A DNA stretch of 64,000 nt from assembly GCF_003604215.1 (NCBI RefSeq), contig NZ_QXGS01000004.1, forward strand, positions 288,767-352,766, written 5' to 3'. The stretch's first letter is position 1. Each line of letters opens with the position of its first letter. The notes under the pieces were generated by a model. That model was given only the letters and a program-made list of their open reading frames with translations, did not search any database and was not told the origin of the DNA. The stretch comes from Teichococcus vastitatis. Lineage in GTDB: Bacteria; Pseudomonadota; Alphaproteobacteria; Acetobacterales; Acetobacteraceae. This document shows positions 26,079-34,481 of this stretch, in pieces. Position numbers and translations under genes: made by a program.

Positions 26079-27289
26079 CGCTGATAGGTGATGCGGTAGA
26101 TCGCGCCGTTCTGCTCGTCGGACACCAGCAGCGATCCGTCCGGCATCACCAGCACATCGGTGGGCCGTCCCTTGAAGCTGTTGTCGCCGGCGTCGAGCAG
26201 CCCGGTCAGGAAGGGCTCCACCCGTCCCTCCGATCCATCCTCATTCAGCGCCACCGTCACCACGTCGAAGCCGCTCTTGCTGTCGCGGTTCCAGGAACCG
26301 TGGCGCGCCACGAAGGCGCGGCCGCGATAGGCTTCGGGAAACATGGTGCCGGTGTAGAAGCGCATCCCCAGCGGCGCCGTATGCGGCCCGAGCAGCGCCA
26401 CCGGCGCCGGGAACTCGGAACATTTCCGCCCGGTATGCCCGGGGTCCTGCCAGGCATTGCCCGAGCAATAGGGGAAGCCATGGTGCTCGCCCGGGCGGGC
26501 CAGCCGGTGCAGCGTGTCTTCCGGCGTGTCGTTGCCCGCCCAGTCGCGGCCATTGTTGCTGGCGTAGAGCACGTTGGTGCCCGGCCGCCAGTCGAAGCCC
26601 ACCGAGTTGCGGATGCCATGCGCCATCACCTCGCGCCCCGAGCCGTCGGGGTTGAAGCGGACGATCAGCGCGTGCCGGTTCTCGTCAAAGGTGCAGACGT
26701 TACAGGGCACGCCGATGTTCATGTACAGCTTGTTGTCCGGCCCGAAGGCGGCGAACTTCCAGCCGTGATGCGCCTCGGTCGGCAGGCCGAAGGCTTCCGT
26801 CAGCTCCACCGGCTGCGCATCCGGGTTCTGCGCGATGTTGTCGTAGCGCAGCACGCGGTTGATCGCGATCACGTAGAGCGCGCCATCCTTCACCGCCACG
26901 CCATTGGGCTGGTCCAGCCGCTGCGCCAGGATGCGGGTGGAGCGGCTGCCGCCATTCTCCTTCACCGCATAGACGCGCCCGATGGTGCGGGTGCCGACAT
27001 AAACGGTGCCGTCCTCGCCGCGCGCCATCATGCGCGCGCCCGGCATGCCGGACGCCCACAGCTCGGCGCGGAAGCCTTCCGGCAGGCGGATGGCCTCCGC
27101 CGGGATGCGGTCGACCGGCACCGCCGTCAGCCGCGGCGCATGCGGCGCGAGCGGGCTGCTCGCCTGGTCCGCCGCGCGGCCCTGCGCCCAGGCCGGCGGC
27201 GCGGCGGGCTGCTGCGCGAGCGCCGGCAGTGTCACCGAGAAGCACAGGGCCGCGGCCAGGGCCGTGCGCCGGGCAGAATCGGGTTTCAT
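26075..27289 (-). CDS. PQQ-dependent sugar (sorbosone) dehydrogenase-like protein
   Basis: 404 residues from the ATG at 27289 (GGAGGAATGCC upstream) with a signal peptide cleaved after ALA near residue 25. The body is a six-bladed beta-propeller of the GDH-B/sorbosone dehydrogenase family (repeated GxxYV and NGVA blades, GFDWRPGTNVLYASNNGRD near residue 228). Family members oxidise sugars or aldehydes with PQQ in the periplasm. Coupling to the diheme cytochrome c supports a dehydrogenase role. No PQQ synthesis genes are in the window. Confidence 0.87.
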   Translation of the reverse strand: MKPDSARRTALAAALCFSVTLPALAQQPAAPPAWAQGRAADQASSPLAPHAPRLTAVPVDRIPAEAIRLPEGFRAELWASGMPGARMMARGEDGTVYVGTRTIGRVYAVKENGGSRSTRILAQRLDQPNGVAVKDGALYVIAINRVLRYDNIAQNPDAQPVELTEAFGLPTEAHHGWKFAAFGPDNKLYMNIGVPCNVCTFDENRHALIVRFNPDGSGREVMAHGIRNSVGFDWRPGTNVLYASNNGRDWAGNDTPEDTLHRLARPGEHHGFPYCSGNAWQDPGHTGRKCSEFPAPVALLGPHTAPLGMRFYTGTMFPEAYRGRAFVARHGSWNRDSKSGFDVVTVALNEDGSEGRVEPFLTGLLDAGDNSFKGRPTDVLVMPDGSLLVSDEQNGAIYRITYQR

Positions 27290-27424
27290 GGCATTCCTCC
27301 AGTGTGGCGCTTGCGGCGCCCTCCGCCGGGAAGCTAGGTCATGACCTCGGCGCAACACAATGCCCTGCCTCACGCTTGCCCTGATCCGGCAGGCGAAACC
27401 GGCGCCGCCGGGCGCGGCGGCGGC

Positions 27425-28276
27425 TCAGACGTCGGCGAGCGTCACCGCCCCGGTGGTGAGCGGCTCGTCCCCGGCCTGGCCGGGCGCCACGATGCTCACT
27501 TCCGGCACGCCGTATTCCACCGCGCCGAAGGGCGTGCAGAAGGCCACCTCGGCGGCGTCGCGGCCGATGCCGATTCGCACCATGCCGTCCGCCGCCGCCT
27601 TGCGCGTCGGGTCGAACACGAACCAGGCGCCGCCCTCCGGCCCTTCCAGCCAGGCTTCCATCACCGCGTGGAAATCGGGCGGCGACAGGCGCCACGCATA
27701 GGCGCTGACGAAACGCGCCGGGATGCCGAGCGCCCGGCAGAAGGCGATGGCCAGATGCGCGAAGTCGCGGCACACGCCCTGGCGCTGCAGCAGCGTGTCG
27801 CGCGCCGAGGTCTGCTCGTTGCTGCTGCCGGCGATGTAGTCGAGATGGTCGTGCACCCAGTTGCACACCGCCACCACCCGGTTGTAGCCGCGCGGCAGCC
27901 GCCCGAACTCCTTGCGGGCGAATTGTTCCAGCAGGTCGGATTCGATGTAGCGGCTGGGATACAGGTGGAACAGCACCGGCAGCGGCAGCCGGCCGCCATC
28001 GACCTCCCGCACGGCCGCCGGATCATGGATCGCCGGCGCCAGCTCCACCACGGCGCGGTAGCGCAGCTCCAGCGGTCCGGGCCCGGCGGTGATGCGGAAA
28101 TACCGGTTGCCGCTTTCCGGCATCAGAAAGGTTTCGGGCCGGGTCCGCGGCGAAAGCACCAGCGCTTCGTCCAGCACGCGCTGGTGCGAGGTGCGCTGCG
28201 CCTCCACGTTGAACAGGAAGGGGGTGTTCGCCGCCGCCACCTCGTAGGTCAGCGTGCAGGCCACTTCGAAACGCAT
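27425..28276 (-). CDS. Transglutaminase-like protein
   Basis: 283 residues. The N-terminal beta domain begins MRFEVACTLTYEV, and the core has Cys in GVCRDFAHL, His in DFHAVMEAWL and Asp in FVFDPTR, so the triad is intact. It is the third member of this fold in 10 kb and differs from the other two in domain length and N-terminus. Upstream is a 262-bp divergent region shared with the oxidase subunit IV-like gene. Confidence 0.88.
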   Translation of the reverse strand: MRFEVACTLTYEVAAANTPFLFNVEAQRTSHQRVLDEALVLSPRTRPETFLMPESGNRYFRITAGPGPLELRYRAVVELAPAIHDPAAVREVDGGRLPLPVLFHLYPSRYIESDLLEQFARKEFGRLPRGYNRVVAVCNWVHDHLDYIAGSSNEQTSARDTLLQRQGVCRDFAHLAIAFCRALGIPARFVSAYAWRLSPPDFHAVMEAWLEGPEGGAWFVFDPTRKAAADGMVRIGIGRDAAEVAFCTPFGAVEYGVPEVSIVAPGQAGDEPLTTGAVTLADV

Positions 28277-28538
28277 TCGCCTGGGGTCCTTGGTGCGGGG
28301 GGTGCCCTGGCCGGGCGTCGGGGGCGCGGCACGCGGGGCCCGCTCGCCGCAGCAACCGTTGCGGCGGCAAAGGGTTTCTTTTTCGCTGCCCTTCCCCGGC
28401 CCGGACCGGTATTCAGGCCGGCAGGCCGACGGAACGGGCCGCAGGGCGCGGCCCGTCTCGCCCCTTGCCGCTGCCGCGCCGCGCCGCCAAACTCCGCGTG
28501 ACCCGCGGCCGAGCGCCGCCTGAGAACAGAGGAAACCG

Positions 28539-28697
28539 ATGGCCGAAGCGAATCACGAGATCGACTTCGTGGAAGTGAAGTCCCAGGACATCCTGGCCGA
28601 CCGCGTGCAGGGCTGGGACGCCTTCATCAAGGCCACCAAATGGGCGATTGGCGCCGTCATTCTGCTGCTGGTGATGATCTATCTCTTCGCCGGCTGA
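28539..28697 (+). CDS. aa3-type cytochrome c oxidase subunit IV-like peptide
   Basis: 52 residues (MAEANHEIDFVEVK..., then one membrane helix at about 34-50 ending YLFAG). This is the pattern of the small bacterial aa3 oxidase subunit IV (COX4_pro_2): an acidic N-terminal stretch, the DRVxxW segment and a single helix. An AGAGGAAACC site precedes the ATG. It stands alone, away from other oxidase genes. The short length is normal for the family. Confidence 0.75.
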   Translation: MAEANHEIDFVEVKSQDILADRVQGWDAFIKATKWAIGAVILLLVMIYLFAG

Positions 28698-28749
28698 CGA
28701 CCGGGGCTGATCTCTCCGGGAACTGATCCCCCTGGGGGCCATTCCCAGC

Positions 28750-28794
28750 GGCTGCTTCCCCCGAGACTGCTTCCCCCGGGGCTGCTTCCCCTGC
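28750..28794. repeat. Three tandem 15-nt repeats
   Basis: The unit GGCTGCTTCCCCCGA occurs three times head to tail with one or two changes per copy, in the gap between the subunit IV-like gene and ndk. No coding or regulatory role is visible. Confidence 0.6.
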
Positions 28795-28821
28795 CCCCCG
28801 CCACCCGGCGCCGCGGGCATG

Positions 28822-28853
28822 AAAAAGGCGGCGCTCCCCTGCGGGAGGCCGCC
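28822..28853 (-). terminator. Intrinsic terminator of ndk
   Basis: On the minus strand GGCGGCCTCCC pairs with GGGAGCGCCGCC around a GCAG loop and is followed by five T residues, about 37 nt after the ndk stop. Stem, loop and T run together make a standard Rho-independent terminator. Confidence 0.8.
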
Positions 28854-28890
28854 CAGCTCCCCGGGACCGGCGTGCCGGCCCCGGGGAGGC

Positions 28891-29313
28891 TCAGCCGACG
28901 ATCTCGGTGCCGGCGAAGAAGAAGGACACCTCGCGCGCCGCCGCCTCGGTGCCGTCGGACCCATGCACCGAATTCGCCTCGATGCTTTCGGCGAATTCCT
29001 TGCGGATGGTGCCCTCGGCGGCGTTGGCCGGGTTGGTGGCGCCCATGATCTCGCGGTTGGCGGCGATCGCGTTCTCGCCTTCCAGCACCTGCACCACCAC
29101 CGGGCCGGAGGTCATGAAGGACACCAGGTCCTTGTAGAAGGGACGGGCCTTGTGCTCGGCGTAGAAGGCGCCGGCCTGCGCCTCGGACAGCTGGATGCGC
29201 TTCTGGGCAACGATGCGCAGGCCCTTTTCCTCGAACTTGGCGTTGATCTTGCCGGTCAGGTTGCGGCGGGTGGCGTCCGGCTTGATGATGGACAGGGTGC
29301 GCTCGACGGCCAT
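28891..29313 (-). CDS. ndk: Nucleoside diphosphate kinase
   Basis: 140 residues, the normal bacterial length. It starts [14 protein letters not shown] and has the phosphorylated histidine His117 in NSVHGSD and the conserved RPFYKDLV and GATNPANA segments. It moves phosphate from NTPs to NDPs in the cytoplasm. GAAGGAAG precedes the ATG; the upstream continuation of the frame is not part of the family. It is a single-gene unit with its own terminator. Confidence 0.97.
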   Translation of the reverse strand: MAVERTLSIIKPDATRRNLTGKINAKFEEKGLRIVAQKRIQLSEAQAGAFYAEHKARPFYKDLVSFMTSGPVVVQVLEGENAIAANREIMGATNPANAAEGTIRKEFAESIEANSVHGSDGTEAAAREVSFFFAGTEIVG

Positions 29314-29535
29314 GGGGGCTTCCTTCGCGTGGGGCAGGCGTGATGGCGCGCCCGCGCGGCGGCGGGGCGTCTGCGCGCCCGGATAAGCGGCAAAATGAAC
29401 CGGCGCAAGGGGCAAGCCCGGCGGGCCCGGGCACCGCCCGGCCGGCTCGCAGCGCCGTTCCACCGGCAGAGGCCTGGGCAACCCTGGCGCGAGCCGGGCT
29501 TTTTTGCGGCACCATCTGCTCGCGGAACCTGCCCG

Positions 29536-30561
29536 ATGTCGCGCCGTACCGTTTCCCTCCTGGTCTTCGGGCTGCTGCTGCTGCTGCTGCTGTGGCTAGT
29601 ACCGGAGGTGCCGCTGCTGGTGTTCGCCGCGGCCCTGGTCGGCGTGTTCCTGCATGGCGGCAGCGACCTGCTGCGGCGGGTGCTGCCGGTGTCGAACGGC
29701 ATCGGGGTGCTGATCTTCGTGCTGCTGCTGCTGCTGCTGACCGCGGCGTTCGGCTTCCTGGCGGCACGTCCCATGGCCGACCAGTTCAACGAGCTGTGGC
29801 AACAGGTGCCGCAGGCGGCGCAGAGCCTGACCCGGCGGCTGGAGCGCTATTCCTGGGGCCAGCAGATCCTGGATAACTTCCGCCCCAGCAATCTGAGCCT
29901 GCCGCAGGGCGGCGGCGCCGGCGCGGTGTCGGCGCTGAACGTCACCTTCGGCGCGCTGGGCAACGCCGTGCTGGTGCTGTTTCTCGGGCTGTACTTCGCC
30001 ATTGATCCGCAGCTCTACCGGCGCGGCATCGAGGCGATGCTGGCGCCGTCCCTCCGCCCCAAGGCCAGCCGGGTTGCCGAGGAAGCGGCGCACACGCTGC
30101 GCGGATGGCTCGGGGCGCAGATGATCTCCATGGCCGTGGTGGGCCTGCTGACCGGGCTCGGGCTGTGGCTGGTCGGCGTGCCGCTGGCACCGGTGCTGGG
30201 GGTGTTGTCGGCGTTGCTGGCCTTCATCCCCACCATCGGCCCGGTGATGGCGGCGGTGCCGGGGGTGCTGCTCGGCCTGTCGGGCGGGTTCTCCGGCGCC
30301 GTCAGCGTGATCGGCGTCTACCTGGCCGTGCAATCGGTGGAGAGCTACCTGATCACGCCCTATGTCCAGAAGCGCTCGGTGGACCTGCCGGAAGCCGCCA
30401 CCATCATCTCCCTGGTGGCCTTCGGGCTGCTCTACGGCTTTCTCGGCATGCTGCTGGCCACGCCCCTTGCCGCCCTGGTGCTGATGCTGGTGCGCCGCCT
30501 CTATGTCGAGGATTACCTGGACCGGGAGTCGGCGGCGGAGCGGCCGGCGCCGCAGGCCTGA
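29536..30561 (+). CDS. AI-2E family (PerM/YhhT-like) permease
   Basis: 341 residues. Two N-terminal hydrophobic helices are very Leu-rich ([20 protein letters not shown]), followed by a soluble loop and five or six more helices with the family segments [17 protein letters not shown] and [13 protein letters not shown]. The family includes AI-2 exporters and Na+/H+ antiporters, so the name does not prove signal export. The ATG at 29536 has no clear ribosome site. It is divergent from ndk and ends 8 nt before a hairpin. Confidence 0.9.
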   Translation: MSRRTVSLLVFGLLLLLLLWLVPEVPLLVFAAALVGVFLHGGSDLLRRVLPVSNGIGVLIFVLLLLLLTAAFGFLAARPMADQFNELWQQVPQAAQSLTRRLERYSWGQQILDNFRPSNLSLPQGGGAGAVSALNVTFGALGNAVLVLFLGLYFAIDPQLYRRGIEAMLAPSLRPKASRVAEEAAHTLRGWLGAQMISMAVVGLLTGLGLWLVGVPLAPVLGVLSALLAFIPTIGPVMAAVPGVLLGLSGGFSGAVSVIGVYLAVQSVESYLITPYVQKRSVDLPEAATIISLVAFGLLYGFLGMLLATPLAALVLMLVRRLYVEDYLDRESAAERPAPQA

Positions 30562-30569
30562 GGCGCATG

Positions 30570-30596
30570 AAAAAAGCCGCCTCACGAAGAGGCGGC
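30570..30596 (-). terminator. Strong intrinsic terminator, best on the minus strand
   Basis: GCCGCCTC pairs with GAGGCGGC. Read on the minus strand, the loop is TTCGT and the stem is followed directly by six T residues: a textbook Rho-independent terminator. On the plus strand it can also serve the AI-2E family gene, with a weaker T run after 3 nt. The minus-strand TonB-like gene ends about 280 nt upstream, so another minus-strand transcript probably ends here. Confidence 0.8.
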
Positions 30597-30780
30597 GCAG
30601 TTTTCATTCAGGGAGGAAACAGAGATACGGCAAATTCCGCATCCCTCACGTTTCCGTGAGGGCGAAAACACCATAAGTCGACCAATCGCGCGGTTGCAAG
30701 CAAATTGCGGCTTTTCCGCTCTGGTTGTCCCGACTTTCTTCGCACATCCAGAGCGCGAACCAAATACGCTATTTATATAG
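30570..30780 (-). ncRNA. Candidate small RNA between convergent genes
   Basis: This 315-bp gap between convergent genes is strikingly AT-rich for the window (TATATAAATA around 30770-30790). Read on the minus strand it shows a perfect 8-bp stem CCCTCACG/CGTGAGGG closed by a GAAA tetraloop (30643-30662), then an unpaired linker containing TTTCCTCCCTG (anti-Shine-Dalgarno-like), then the strong terminator at 30570-30596. GNRA loop, CCTCC linker and U-tailed terminator all agree on one strand. The 5' end is a guess. A 67-codon minus-strand frame overlaps it but has no ribosome site or family signal. Confidence 0.4.
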
Positions 30781-30876
30781 AACAAATATAAACTTCTTTG
30801 AGCTTCTGAAGACCGCTGCCCTCACCCCGATGGGGATCCGCCACCACGTCATCGCGCCGCGCCCGCAGGCCGGGCC

Positions 30877-31950
30877 TCAGCGATAGATCACGTGGTAATA
30901 AGCGCGGAAGTTCAGAGTGGTGCTGTCGCCCTCCGCCGCCATGTCCGGCGTGAAGGCGGGCGCCACCGCATCGCGGAACACCGCCAGGGAGGCCGAATCG
31001 AGCCAGCGCGAGCCGGAGGAACTGATCACCCGCACCGAGGCAACCCGGCCGCTCCGCTCAACGGTCACCCGCATCACCGTGACGCCTTCCTCGCCGGCCT
31101 GGGCGGCCTGCGCGGGATAATGGCCGCGCCGCTGCGCCCAGGCCGCCAAGGTCCGGTACCAGTCGGTGTCGGGACGAACGCCGGACACGTATTCCAGCGG
31201 ACTGGCCGGCTGGGCCGGCGGACGCGGCCCCTGCGAGCGCTGCGGCACCGGCCCGATCGCCAGATCCACGCCTCCTCCCCCACCCCCCGGCGGCGGCCGG
31301 CGCGATGGCGGCGCCAGCGCGATGGGCGGTGCCTGGCTGAGATCGGTGGTGCCCGGAAAAGGCGCAGCGCGGCGCGGCGGCGCCTCTGGCCGTTGCGGTC
31401 GCGGCGGCTGCGGGTTCAATTGCAACGGCGTCGGCGCCGCCAGCTCGACCGGCGGCAGCTCGGCCGGGGTCGCCTCAGGGGATGCCTCCGGGGCAGGTTC
31501 GGGCGGTGGCGGCAACGCGGCTTCCGGTGCGGCTTCCGCCGGCGGCGGCGCGGCAGGCGGTGCGGCGGCCTCGGGCGGCGGCTCGGCCGGCGGCAGTGGC
31601 TCCGGCTCCGGCTCCGGCGGCGCCTCGGCCACCACGGCCGGCGGCGGCGGCACCGGCGGGGTGGCAGGCAGCGGCGGCAGCGGCTCCGTGTTCTCCGGGT
31701 CGGGCAGTTCGGTGGGGGTTTCGCCGGGCGGCGCGGGGGCGGCAGGCGGCTGCTCGGGTGCGTCCGGCGTCCCGGCCGGCGGCGTGTCCTGCATCGTTTC
31801 GAACACCACCGGCACCTCCACCGGGCCGCCGGGGGGCTGCATCTCGCGCGGCTCGGTCCAGCGCAGCAGCGCCAACAGCAGCGCGGCGTGCAGCGCCAGC
31901 GACACCCAGGCGCCGGGCCGGCGCCAGATCGGCCGCTCCGGCCGGCCCAT
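30877..31950 (-). CDS. TonB-family energy-transducing protein
   Basis: 357 residues from the ATG at 31950; a TTG 17 codons earlier is also open. An N-terminal membrane anchor (WVSLALHAALLLALLRW) is followed by a long Pro/Glu/Ala-rich periplasmic spacer to about residue 220, and a C-terminal TonB domain (EGVTVMRVTVERSGRVASVRV, ending HVIYR). It couples proton-motive force to outer-membrane receptors. No exbB, exbD or receptor gene is adjacent. Confidence 0.9.
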   Translation of the reverse strand: MGRPERPIWRRPGAWVSLALHAALLLALLRWTEPREMQPPGGPVEVPVVFETMQDTPPAGTPDAPEQPPAAPAPPGETPTELPDPENTEPLPPLPATPPVPPPPAVVAEAPPEPEPEPLPPAEPPPEAAAPPAAPPPAEAAPEAALPPPPEPAPEASPEATPAELPPVELAAPTPLQLNPQPPRPQRPEAPPRRAAPFPGTTDLSQAPPIALAPPSRRPPPGGGGGGVDLAIGPVPQRSQGPRPPAQPASPLEYVSGVRPDTDWYRTLAAWAQRRGHYPAQAAQAGEEGVTVMRVTVERSGRVASVRVISSSGSRWLDSASLAVFRDAVAPAFTPDMAAEGDSTTLNFRAYYHVIYR

Positions 31951-32158
31951 CGCGCGCAGGCGGCGGCCGAGTTCAGGAAGCAGGCGGGGACGCGGTGGCA
32001 ACTGGCTGCAAGATCCCGGAACAGAAACGCCGCGCCCCCGGGGCCGGCGGACATGGCCCGCCGATGGTCACGCTGGCCCCTGCATAGGCCTTTCATGCGC
32101 GGGGGAACAGGCCGGATGCTTTTCGTCACGGGCCGATCCGCTGTACATGCGGGGGATC

Positions 32159-34039
32159 ATGACCGTGCTCGCCATCCGCGACCTGACCATCCGCATCGCC
32201 GGCCGCCCCCTGCTGGAAGGGGCCGAGCTGATGATCGACCCTGGCCGCAAGGTCGGCCTGGTCGGCCGCAACGGCGCCGGCAAATCCACCCTGCTGCGCG
32301 CCATCACCGGGCAATTGCAGCCGGATGGCGGGGAGATCCGCCTCGCCGCCCGCGCCCGCATGACCCATGTGGCGCAGGAAGCGCCGGGCGGGAGCGCCAA
32401 CCTGCTGGACACCGTGCTGGCCGCCGACACCGAGCGCGCCGCCCTGCTCGCCGCCCTGGAGACGGAGGCGGACGGCGCCAGGCTGGCCGAGATCCACGAG
32501 CGGCTGATCGCGATCCGCGCCGACAGCGCGCCCTCCCGCGCCGCCGTGGTGCTGGCCGGCCTCGGCTTCGACGCCGAGGCGCAGGCGCGGCCAGTGGGGG
32601 AGTTCTCCGGCGGCTGGCGGATGCGCGTGGCGCTGGCCCAGGCGCTGTTCCTGGAACCCGACATCCTGCTGCTGGACGAGCCCACCAACCACCTCGACCT
32701 CGAGGCCACCCTCTGGCTGGAAGGCTGGCTGGCGCGGTTTTCCGGCGCCGCCATCGTGGTCAGCCATGATCGCGGGCTGTTACAGCGCTGCGTCGACGCC
32801 ATCGCCCATCTCGACCGGCAGAAGATCGCCTTCTATCCCGGCGGCTACGACAATTTCGTGCGCATCCGCACGGAACGCGCCGCCCAGCTCGCCGCCCAGG
32901 CCGAGAAGGTGGCGGCGCAGCGCGCCCATATGCAGTCCTTCGTGGACCGCTTCCGCGCCAAGGCCACCAAGGCGCGGCAGGCGCAATCCCGGCTGAAGGC
33001 CCTGGAAAAGCTGCCCACCATCGAGACGGTGGTGGAGGACGCACCGACCCGCTTCAACTTCCCCGAGCCGTCCGAGCTGGCGCCGCCTATCGTCGGCCTG
33101 TCGCGCGTCAGCATCGGCTATGACGGCCGGCCGATCCTGCGCAACCTCGACCTGCGGCTGGACCAGGAGGACCGCATCGCGCTGCTCGGCGCCAATGGCA
33201 ACGGCAAGTCGACGCTGGCCAAGCTGCTGGCCGGGCGGATGGCGCCCATGGGTGGCGAGATGCATCGCGACCGCCGCCTCAAGGTCGGCTATTTCGCGCA
33301 GCACCAGGCTGAGGAGCTGGATCTCTCCGGAACGCCGCTGTCGCACATGCAGCACGCCCTCGGCATCAAGGCGACGGAAACCCAGTGCCGCGCCCAGCTC
33401 GCCCGCTTCGGCCTCGATGAGGAACGCGCCACCACGAAGATCGGCGCGCTCTCGGGCGGCGAGAAGGCACGGCTGCTGCTGGCGCTTTGCACGCGCGACG
33501 CGCCGCACCTGCTGATCCTCGACGAGCCGACCAACCACCTCGACATCGACGCGCGCGACGCGCTGGTGAAGGCCCTGGCCGGCTTCGGCGGCGCCGTGGT
33601 GCTGATCACCCACGATCCCGACATGGTGACGCTGGTGGCCGACCGGCTGCTGCTGGTGGCCGATGGCGGCGTGGCGCCCTTCGACGGCGACCTCGACGAT
33701 TACCGCGCGCACCTGGCCGAGCGCGCCCGCGCCGCCCGCGCCGGCGCCGGGACCGCCGAGGCGGGCGCCACCCGACGCGATGAGCGGCGCGGGCGGGCCG
33801 AGAACCGCCAAGCCCTCGCCCCGCTGCGCCAGCGCGTCGCCAAGGTGGAGGCGGAGATGGCGAAGCTGCAAAAGGAAGCCGCGCTGCTGGAGCGCAAGCT
33901 CGGCGACCCGGACACCTATGCCCGCTTCAAGGCGGAGGACATCGCCTGGGCCACCCAGCGCCAGGGGCTGATCGCCAAGCAGGTGGCGGCGCTGGAGGAG
34001 GAATGGCTGGAACTGCAGGAAAAGCTCGAGACCGCCTGA
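32159..34039 (+). CDS. ABC-F ATPase, YheS-like
   Basis: 626 residues with two ABC domains and no membrane part. Walker A motifs are GRNGAGKST (36-44) and GANGNGKST (near 346). Signatures are FSGGWRMR and LSGGEKAR, with LLLDEPTNHLD and LILDEPTNHLD as Walker B. Between the domains is the ABC-F linker (HMQSFVDRFRAKATKARQAQSRLKALEKL), and there is a charged C-terminal coiled coil. FSGGWRMR is typical of the YheS subgroup. ABC-F proteins act on stalled ribosomes. The ATG at 32159 follows a GGGGGA site. Confidence 0.93.
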   Translation: MTVLAIRDLTIRIAGRPLLEGAELMIDPGRKVGLVGRNGAGKSTLLRAITGQLQPDGGEIRLAARARMTHVAQEAPGGSANLLDTVLAADTERAALLAALETEADGARLAEIHERLIAIRADSAPSRAAVVLAGLGFDAEAQARPVGEFSGGWRMRVALAQALFLEPDILLLDEPTNHLDLEATLWLEGWLARFSGAAIVVSHDRGLLQRCVDAIAHLDRQKIAFYPGGYDNFVRIRTERAAQLAAQAEKVAAQRAHMQSFVDRFRAKATKARQAQSRLKALEKLPTIETVVEDAPTRFNFPEPSELAPPIVGLSRVSIGYDGRPILRNLDLRLDQEDRIALLGANGNGKSTLAKLLAGRMAPMGGEMHRDRRLKVGYFAQHQAEELDLSGTPLSHMQHALGIKATETQCRAQLARFGLDEERATTKIGALSGGEKARLLLALCTRDAPHLLILDEPTNHLDIDARDALVKALAGFGGAVVLITHDPDMVTLVADRLLLVADGGVAPFDGDLDDYRAHLAERARAARAGAGTAEAGATRRDERRGRAENRQALAPLRQRVAKVEAEMAKLQKEAALLERKLGDPDTYARFKAEDIAWATQRQGLIAKQVAALEEEWLELQEKLETA

Positions 34040-34077
34040 GCCGGCCGCGCCGCAAGCCCGCCGGGCCTCCCGCCGGA

Positions 34078-34481
34078 TTATTCCCCCGCTGCCCCGTCCG
34101 ACTCCCCATCCGGCAGCCGCGCCAGCAATCCGAGCAGCGCGGCGCCGCTGCCCGACTTGCGGCAGCAGGGCTGCACGGCGAAGGCCGGCGCAATGTTCCC
34201 GGCGCCGAAGCCGGGGGTGAACACGAATCGGCAGCCGGCGCCGATCAGCGCCTCCGCCACGGGCTAGGAGGGCTGGCCGTGCAGGTCGAGGTCCAGCACC
34301 GCGCTCCCGAACTCCGCGGAACGGTCACGAACAAAGCGCACCGCCTGCGCCACATGTCCCACCGGGCCCATCACCGTGGCGCCGGCCGCCTGCAGCAGCC
34401 CGAGGATGTTCCGCGCGATCAGGTAGTCATCCTCCACACCAGGATGCGGCGGTCGCGCAGCACCGCCGCCGCCGGCGTCAT
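34078..34481 (-). pseudogene. Response regulator with a frameshift and a premature stop
   Basis: Reading from the ATG at 34481 (which overlaps the kinase stop) gives MTPAAAVLRDRRILV. One base is then missing around 34436-34440, and the receiver continues in another frame as EDDYLIARNILGLLQ...AVLDLDLHGQPS. A TAG at 34264-34266 stops it, after which the same frame continues PVAEALIGAGCRFVF...CCRKS to a natural stop at 34078. Acidic pocket, phospho-Asp and conserved Lys regions are all recognisable, so this was a single-domain CheY-like regulator of the HWE kinase. It has two independent lesions. Confidence 0.8.

Noticed and set aside
29536-30561. Calling this gene an autoinducer-2 exporter
   Set aside because: The family name is historic; members have varied functions and nothing here, such as luxS or lsr genes, links it to AI-2.
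30582-30785. A 67-codon minus-strand protein in the AT-rich gap
   Set aside because: No ribosome site, no family signal, and it runs through the perfect hairpins. A noncoding RNA explains the structure better.
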